The notes below the pieces were generated by a model. That model ran no database searches and was not told the origin of the DNA. It saw only the letters and a program-made list of their open reading frames with translations. Both the position numbers and the translations under genes were made by a program. From positions 1 to 9,519 of the forward strand of contig JARLHX010000173.1 in assembly GCA_031292035.1 (NCBI GenBank): a DNA stretch of 9,519 nt. Reading direction: 5' to 3'. How positions within the stretch are numbered: the first letter of the stretch is position 1; every line of letters starts with the position of its first letter. Source of the DNA: Negativicutes bacterium. Lineage in GTDB: Bacteria; Bacillota_C; Negativicutes; Sporomusales_B; JARLHX01. Below are positions 7,001 to 9,519 of the stretch, one piece after another.

Positions 7001-8428
7001 GGAGCCGGGACCTTGAATGTGAATGGGCCCGTAACATTTTCCACCAAATCAAATTTTGCGATTACTGTCTCTTCAACTGGGGCACCGAAGCTGGCCATCC
7101 AGGGCAACGAGACTCTCTCTGGATCATTGTCGGTAGTGTCTGCGGACGGGACATATCTTCTGGGTCAGAAGGTTGCAGTTCTGACGGCAACCGGAGGAAT
7201 CAGCGGTACGTTTGCCGTCGCGCCGATAGCTAGTACCGGCGCTCAGTTCACCCCAAAAATATCCTATGACGCCGATGATGTGTTCCTTGAGATCGATCTC
7301 GCCAAGCTCTATCCGCTCCTTCCCTCTGGCTCTTCCATCAACCAAGCGAATGCGGTGAGGGGTATTGACGCCGCTATTGCCGCGGGAAACGCAGTTCCGG
7401 TTAGAATACAAAATCTCGGCAACGTGAGCCCTGCGACACTGGCACAAGATGCATCACAGTTATCCGGCGAATTGGGGGCAAGCCTCGCACAAATCGACGC
7501 TCAACAGTTTCAGCCGTTGCTGAACGCCATTTCAGATCACATATTGGATACGGACCAATACCGCCAACGCACGAAGAGACAAAAAGCGGGAGGTCGAGTT
7601 CGTTTTTGGGGGGCTGCACTCACAAGCGTCAGCATGGTGAATGGCGACCCCGACAACGAAGGAACGCATCGGCTCAAATCTACGTTAGCAGGTTTGGTAG
7701 GCGGAGCTGATTTGGATGTTTCCCCAAGGCTTCTGATAGGGGCGGCTTTATCCCTTGGTACGTCAGATTTTCGCCTAGCAAGCGGTTTCGGCAAAGGATC
7801 GACCAAAGGTGTCCAAGCGGCGTTATACGGGTCCTACAACTTCAATTCCGTATTATATAATTCTTATACTGCCGCAGTGGGATTTGACAATTTCTCGACA
7901 CAGCGCTCGCTGACCATCGAGGGTACCGATTTACTAATTGGAAAAGTTACGTCCGAGGCGTTAAGCGGCAGATATGAGCTCGGAGCCCATTTCGATAACT
8001 TCTCTCCGTACCTTGCATTTCAAGGGCAGTTGTATCGGTTACCGGACTATCACGAAAGCGCGGCATCCGGCTCAGATGCTTTCGCTCTTGACTATGCGAG
8101 CAAAATTGCGCTCGCCTCAACGTTTGAAATGGGATTTAGGCACGACGTTGACCTTCGGTCTGGAAGCTGGACATTCGTTCTTACGGACCGCTTGGCTTGG
8201 TCCCATAGTTTGAACGGAATATATTCCGTCAAAGCTGCATATTATTCATTACCAAATTCCGAGTTCTCAACGCTTGGCGCATCTCCCGATAGAGATGCTG
8301 CATTGCTTTCATTGGGAGTTGCTGCGAATTCGGACAGTGGGCTTTCTTTGAATGTCCACCTGAACAGCGCCACAACCGGAAGATCTCAAACTTTCACGGA
8401 AATGGGCGGAGTATCTGTCAGATGGTAA
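3962..8428 (+). CDS. Autotransporter (type V secretion) with PATR-repeat passenger and C-terminal beta-barrel
   Basis: This is a surface protein of the AIDA/pertactin-like autotransporter group. From TTG 3962 (GAGG at 3952-3955, six bases upstream) it has 1,488 residues; the frame is open back to TTG 3848, and GTG 3971 or TTG 4016 are alternatives. A basic leader precedes the hydrophobic core WLTICALFASSAQA, with likely cleavage after AQA (residue ~39). The passenger (~40-1120) is rich in Gly, Ser and Thr, has no cysteine and is built of autotransporter-associated beta-strand repeats (GGLTLTGG...LTGANTYTG...TTI..GTL), expected to form a long beta-helix. No protease, lipase or other enzymatic domain is visible, so adhesion or biofilm formation is the likely role. 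A helical linker (about 1126-1200, with the QLSGELGASLAQ motif) leads to a barrel of ~280 residues (about 1210-1488), ending VSVRW with the terminal aromatic residue used in outer-membrane assembly. It follows the kinase by about 285 bases. The family assignment is firm; the ligand is unknown. Confidence 0.93.
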   Translation: MTSVRGSLKAHCRSPSRRLNLGDIRWLTICALFASSAQAFGASNIESGSTYQASNLGGSVNPDFKGGTLKLDTATTISNDFTFEDYSGNTIDENGHAVTFSGAMTGAGGMVFSDTVGGGSATLTSSGNTYSGATTINSSATLLLNGAGTIASSSSLTNYGTFDISQTTSGATIVSLAGAGSVILGSQSLTITSGAGTFSGAISGSGGLTLTGGSQYLTGDNSYTGGTTIKGGTLIVGDGAANGWIIGNVAGSGSGTLSFNRSDNVTFSGTVSGAVGLTQAGSGILTLTGANNYTGVTTVSAGTLVLGPNTSIASSSLASVSGILDVSAASSNPSVGSLSGAGTVQLGSHTLILTAANDTFTGVITGGGGLTLNGGKEILTGANTYTGATIVNGGTLEVGSAAVGYNVTVNGGVFGFYSSSAVAMSGVVSGAGGLSQLGTGLTTISSAQSYTGITTISFGTLALTGAGSIASSSSVQADGIFDISSETGGTSIASLTGGGAVHLGVANLTIANASGQFAGTISGSGGLILAGGKETLAGANVYTGVTTISSGTLYLGASNSISYSANVADNGVLDISGVVATGSATNTSITSISGAGGVVLGSQTLVLSGAAGTFAGVISGTGGLTLTGGTETLEGNNTYTGLTVISSGQISIAGSGTLAGSSTILDNGVLDISDSTNGVIAIHSLSGGGVVKLGANTLSVTGASADFSGVISGSGSLVIDGGSQTLSGINTYVGGTTINAGTLTVGDGGTSGSIAGNITTQGTLAFNRSDTLSISSTISGTGAVAQVGLGTTILAAANSYTGGTSITAGTLQIGDGGTTGSIIGGVSDAGTLAFDHSDPVTFSGQVSGPGGLTQIGAGELTLTGVSSYTGITNIHVGSVIALISNGSIAGSQVNSDGKFDVSAATISPQIASLSGAGSVAIGSQILTLTAAAGNFSGTISGTGELVLNGGTEILSGTNSYSGLTVVNGGTLAVNGSIAASSAAVVNSGGTISGTGTIPTATINAGGVLAPGAGGAGTLNVNGPVTFSTKSNFAITVSSTGAPKLAIQGNETLSGSLSVVSADGTYLLGQKVAVLTATGGISGTFAVAPIASTGAQFTPKISYDADDVFLEIDLAKLYPLLPSGSSINQANAVRGIDAAIAAGNAVPVRIQNLGNVSPATLAQDASQLSGELGASLAQIDAQQFQPLLNAISDHILDTDQYRQRTKRQKAGGRVRFWGAALTSVSMVNGDPDNEGTHRLKSTLAGLVGGADLDVSPRLLIGAALSLGTSDFRLASGFGKGSTKGVQAALYGSYNFNSVLYNSYTAAVGFDNFSTQRSLTIEGTDLLIGKVTSEALSGRYELGAHFDNFSPYLAFQGQLYRLPDYHESAASGSDAFALDYASKIALASTFEMGFRHDVDLRSGSWTFVLTDRLAWSHSLNGIYSVKAAYYSLPNSEFSTLGASPDRDAALLSLGVAANSDSGLSLNVHLNSATTGRSQTFTEMGGVSVRW
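4024..4038 (+). promoter_or_regulatory. Strong ribosome binding site with an out-of-frame ATG
   Basis: AGGAG at 4024-4028 is followed at the ideal seven-base spacing by ATG 4036-4038, but that ATG is not in the autotransporter frame. It would make only the ten-residue peptide MADNLRFVCV, ending at TAG 4066-4068. The autotransporter signal-peptide core is encoded over the same bases in another frame. It may be a leader peptide, the original start displaced by an indel, or part of a decayed gene. Confidence 0.4.
4349..6841 (+). repeat. Ten tandem passenger modules of two kinds (L S L S' L L L S S L)
   Basis: Counting from one Y(T/S/V)G motif to the next, boundaries fall at 4349, 4628, 4838, 5114, 5309, 5585, 5876, 6155, 6359, 6563 and 6839. 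The resulting lengths are 93, 70, 92, 65, 92, 97, 93, 68, 68 and 92 codons. Long modules carry a GSIASSSS...GxxDIS...SLxGxGxVxLGS pattern and end GGLTLTGG...LTGxNTYTG. Short modules carry VGDGG...GSIxGNV...GTLxFNRSDxVTFSG and end GLTQxGxGxLTLTGxNxYTG. The fourth (S') is divergent and lacks the FNRSD box. A C-cap follows from 6839 (AVVNSGGTISGTGTI and the APGAGGAGTLNVNG motif). Confidence 0.85.
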
Positions 8429-8516
8429 TAAGTATGTACGTCACTGATGTGGAATAACTCGGGCGAATTCTCAAAACTAGCGTTTTCCAACAACGTGTTT
8501 CCAATAACTGAGCATC

Positions 8517-8522
8517 GGGAGG
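8517..8522 (+). promoter_or_regulatory. Ribosome binding site deciding a TTG start
   Basis: GGGAGG, five bases upstream of TTG 8528-8530. It points to the TTG rather than the in-frame ATG at 8447, which has no such site, and the TTG start yields a clean signal peptide. Confidence 0.7.
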
Positions 8523-8527
8523 CTGAT

Positions 8528-8923
8528 TTGAAAATTGTAGCTGCACTTATTTGTGCAGTCTCTCTGGTTTTTCCAGTCGCGGCTTGGTCGGAAGATACTC
8601 CGATCGAAATTTATTTCACCCCGTTGCTATCAGCAATCGAGAAAAAAAGAAGTTGGTTTGACAACCGCGATAAAGCGTTGCCCGACGCCATTCGAGCCGC
8701 ACTATCACAGACGCCTTTTCGACCATTGGCGTATCCTAAGGATGGCGTATTGACCTTAGCCGCCCTCGACGGATTAAAAACAGAAAAGGAACAATATGTG
8801 TTCACGGTCGTGTTTATGCAGGACAACACAAAATTGGGAGAAGCTGTTGAATTCTGCCCGATCAAAAAACTGACAGACTGCACCGATCAATTGGTTTCAG
8901 ACACGAAAGCGGCGGCCAATTGA
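8528..8923 (+). CDS. Small exported (periplasmic) protein of unknown function
   Basis: The 131-residue product starts at TTG with GGGAGG in front. The N-terminus KIVAALICAVSLVFPVAAW followed by SEDTP is a textbook signal peptide (lysine at position 2, hydrophobic core, cleavage around residues 19-22). The mature part of ~110 residues begins with a short strand and a basic/aromatic helical region (LLSAIEKKRSWFDNRDKALPDAI), then strands around VLTLAALDGL and QYVFTVVFMQ. Near the end are two cysteines nine positions apart (CPIKKLTDC), suitable for a disulfide. I recognise no family. It lies 99 bases after the autotransporter, with no terminator visible between, so co-transcription is likely. A role in autotransporter biogenesis or in sensing for the upstream kinase is possible but only inferred from position. 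Confidence 0.75.
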   Translation: MKIVAALICAVSLVFPVAAWSEDTPIEIYFTPLLSAIEKKRSWFDNRDKALPDAIRAALSQTPFRPLAYPKDGVLTLAALDGLKTEKEQYVFTVVFMQDNTKLGEAVEFCPIKKLTDCTDQLVSDTKAAAN

Positions 8924-9007
8924 GGTGTCCTGGCTTTACTGGCTTCGTAGATCGACGCAGTGAAATACGTCCCCAGCCCAACTTAGGATCGACGGGGCGG
9001 CATAGCG

Positions 9008-9098
9008 ATGTCTGCTTTTTCTGACAAAGCGGGCATGGAGCCATATCGTGGCATTCGCGCATGTCGCAGTGCGACAGAGCCTGACCCAAAGCGGACAT
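9008..9098. repeat. Hairpin-forming intergenic repeats between the cassette and the DUF711 gene
   Basis: ATGTCTGCTTT (9008-9018) faces AAAGCGGGCAT (9026-9036) across a seven-base loop, forming an 11-pair stem with two G-U pairs if transcribed on the plus strand. A third copy, AAAGCGGACAT, is at 9088-9098. Between them, TGTCGCA (9062-9068) and TGCGACA (9070-9076) form a perfect dyad around one base. The hairpins could end transcripts converging from both sides, but none has a T-run. From memory, similar AAAGCGGACAT words recur between sphingomonad genes; I could not verify this here. Confidence 0.45.
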
Positions 9099-9122
9099 TA
9101 GGATAGGAAAATTTCCAGCCCC

Positions 9123-9519
9123 TCAATGTATCCGCGTGTTCACGAGCCCACCCGCGGTGAACGCCGTCATCTCTCCCGCCGACCGGCCCGGGGAGGGCAT
9201 CAGGCGCGAGCCCAACGGCTTGTTCCACCTGTAGGCCAGCCAAGAGACGTCACCGATGATGCGGGCGATTTGCTTTTCGCTGGTCGAGCCCGCCAAGGGC
9301 ACGGTGTCGACCCCGCCCGCGCATACCGCCGACCAGGCCAGGATTGAATCCAGCGAGAAGGTTCCTTCCGCCCAGCGTTGGGCCAGCACCTTGTCTTCCA
9401 TCACCGGGATCATCAGCCCCGAATAGCCGGTGCGCTTGACAGGGGTTGCCTGCACGGCGCGGGTGATGATCCCCGCGGCGGTCATTGAGCCAGAGCTGCC
9501 GATCGGCGCGCCCAAGAAG
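9123..9519 (-). CDS. DUF711/UPF0210 family protein, C-terminal part (5' end beyond window)
   Basis: The minus-strand frame ends at TGA (9125-9123) and stays open to the window edge, giving the last 131 residues of the protein. The sequence matches what I know of the DUF711 (UPF0210, COG2848) family. It has a GAPIGSSGSMTAAGIITRA segment, then PVKRTGYSGLMIPVMED, LAQRW(A)EGTFSLDSILAWSAVC, the GVDTVPLAG motif and IARIIGDVSWLAYRWNKPL, before the terminal VNTRIH. Family members are cytosolic proteins of about 450 residues with no settled biochemical role, so roughly 70% of the gene lies to the right. Its G+C (65-72% in two counted rows) is clearly above that of the cassette, and it runs toward it. 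It probably belongs to the host backbone. The natural stop suggests the gene is intact at this end. Confidence 0.85.
   Translation of the reverse strand, partial: FLGAPIGSSGSMTAAGIITRAVQATPVKRTGYSGLMIPVMEDKVLAQRWAEGTFSLDSILAWSAVCAGGVDTVPLAGSTSEKQIARIIGDVSWLAYRWNKPLGSRLMPSPGRSAGEMTAFTAGGLVNTRIH

Noticed and set aside
4837..7806. Several minus-strand ORFs of 70-107 codons opposite the autotransporter (for example 4837-5112, 5647-5961, 6838-7107, 7124-7447)
   Set aside because: They mirror the Gly/Ser/Thr-rich repeat frame as Pro/Val/Ala-rich sequence, have no ribosome binding sites and show no domains. They are shadows of the repeat gene.
8447..8527. ATG at 8447 as the start of the small exported protein
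   Set aside because: It has no ribosome binding site and would bury the signal peptide behind 27 polar residues. TTG 8528 with GGGAGG fits much better.
9126..9347. Plus-strand 73-codon ORF near the right edge
   Set aside because: It is antisense to the DUF711 frame, whose sequence clearly matches its family; the Arg/Pro-rich composition is typical of a shadow in G+C-rich DNA.

Overview
The window looks like an accessory segment of an alphaproteobacterial chromosome. A Sphingomonadales host is my best guess, from the style of the histidine kinase, the small conserved ORF at 544-741 and the autotransporter type. This is an inference; there is no rRNA or other taxonomic marker here.

Layout: (1) 1-~550 holds a short ParB-like N-terminal domain protein (113-436) that stops where homologues continue, followed by a stretch of short degenerate repeats. 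(2) 544-741 (minus) is a small orphan gene with a very good ribosome binding site. (3) 742-1124 has no convincing gene. (4) 1125-1394 is a small putative exported protein with four cysteines in its second half. (5) 1553-3676 is a tightly coupled OmpR-type response regulator and EnvZ-like histidine kinase pair, preceded by an operator-like dyad over a candidate -35 box. (6) 3962-8428 is a type V secretion autotransporter of about 1,490 residues. Its passenger is made of ten complete autotransporter-associated beta-strand repeat modules of two alternating kinds, followed by a C-terminal cap, a helical linker and a 12-strand-type outer-membrane barrel ending in Trp. (7) 8528-8923 is a small exported protein with a TTG start. 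(8) 8924-9122 contains hairpin-forming repeats. (9) From 9123 to the right edge, on the minus strand, is the C-terminal part of a DUF711/UPF0210 family protein in DNA of clearly higher G+C (about 65-72% in counted rows, against about 43% in a counted row of the regulator gene and 55% in the ParB gene).

The central block (about 1.4-8.9 kb, all on the plus strand) reads as a self-contained cassette: a two-component system, a large surface adhesin-like protein and a small periplasmic partner of unknown function. An 11-base word (TATTTGGATGC) occurs both in the upstream region of the two-component system and, in opposite orientation, between the kinase and the autotransporter. This is consistent with the regulator controlling both its own operon and the surface protein, but it is untested. 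The truncated gene on the left, the G+C step on the right and related short repeats at both ends suggest the block is an insertion into an older chromosome backbone.
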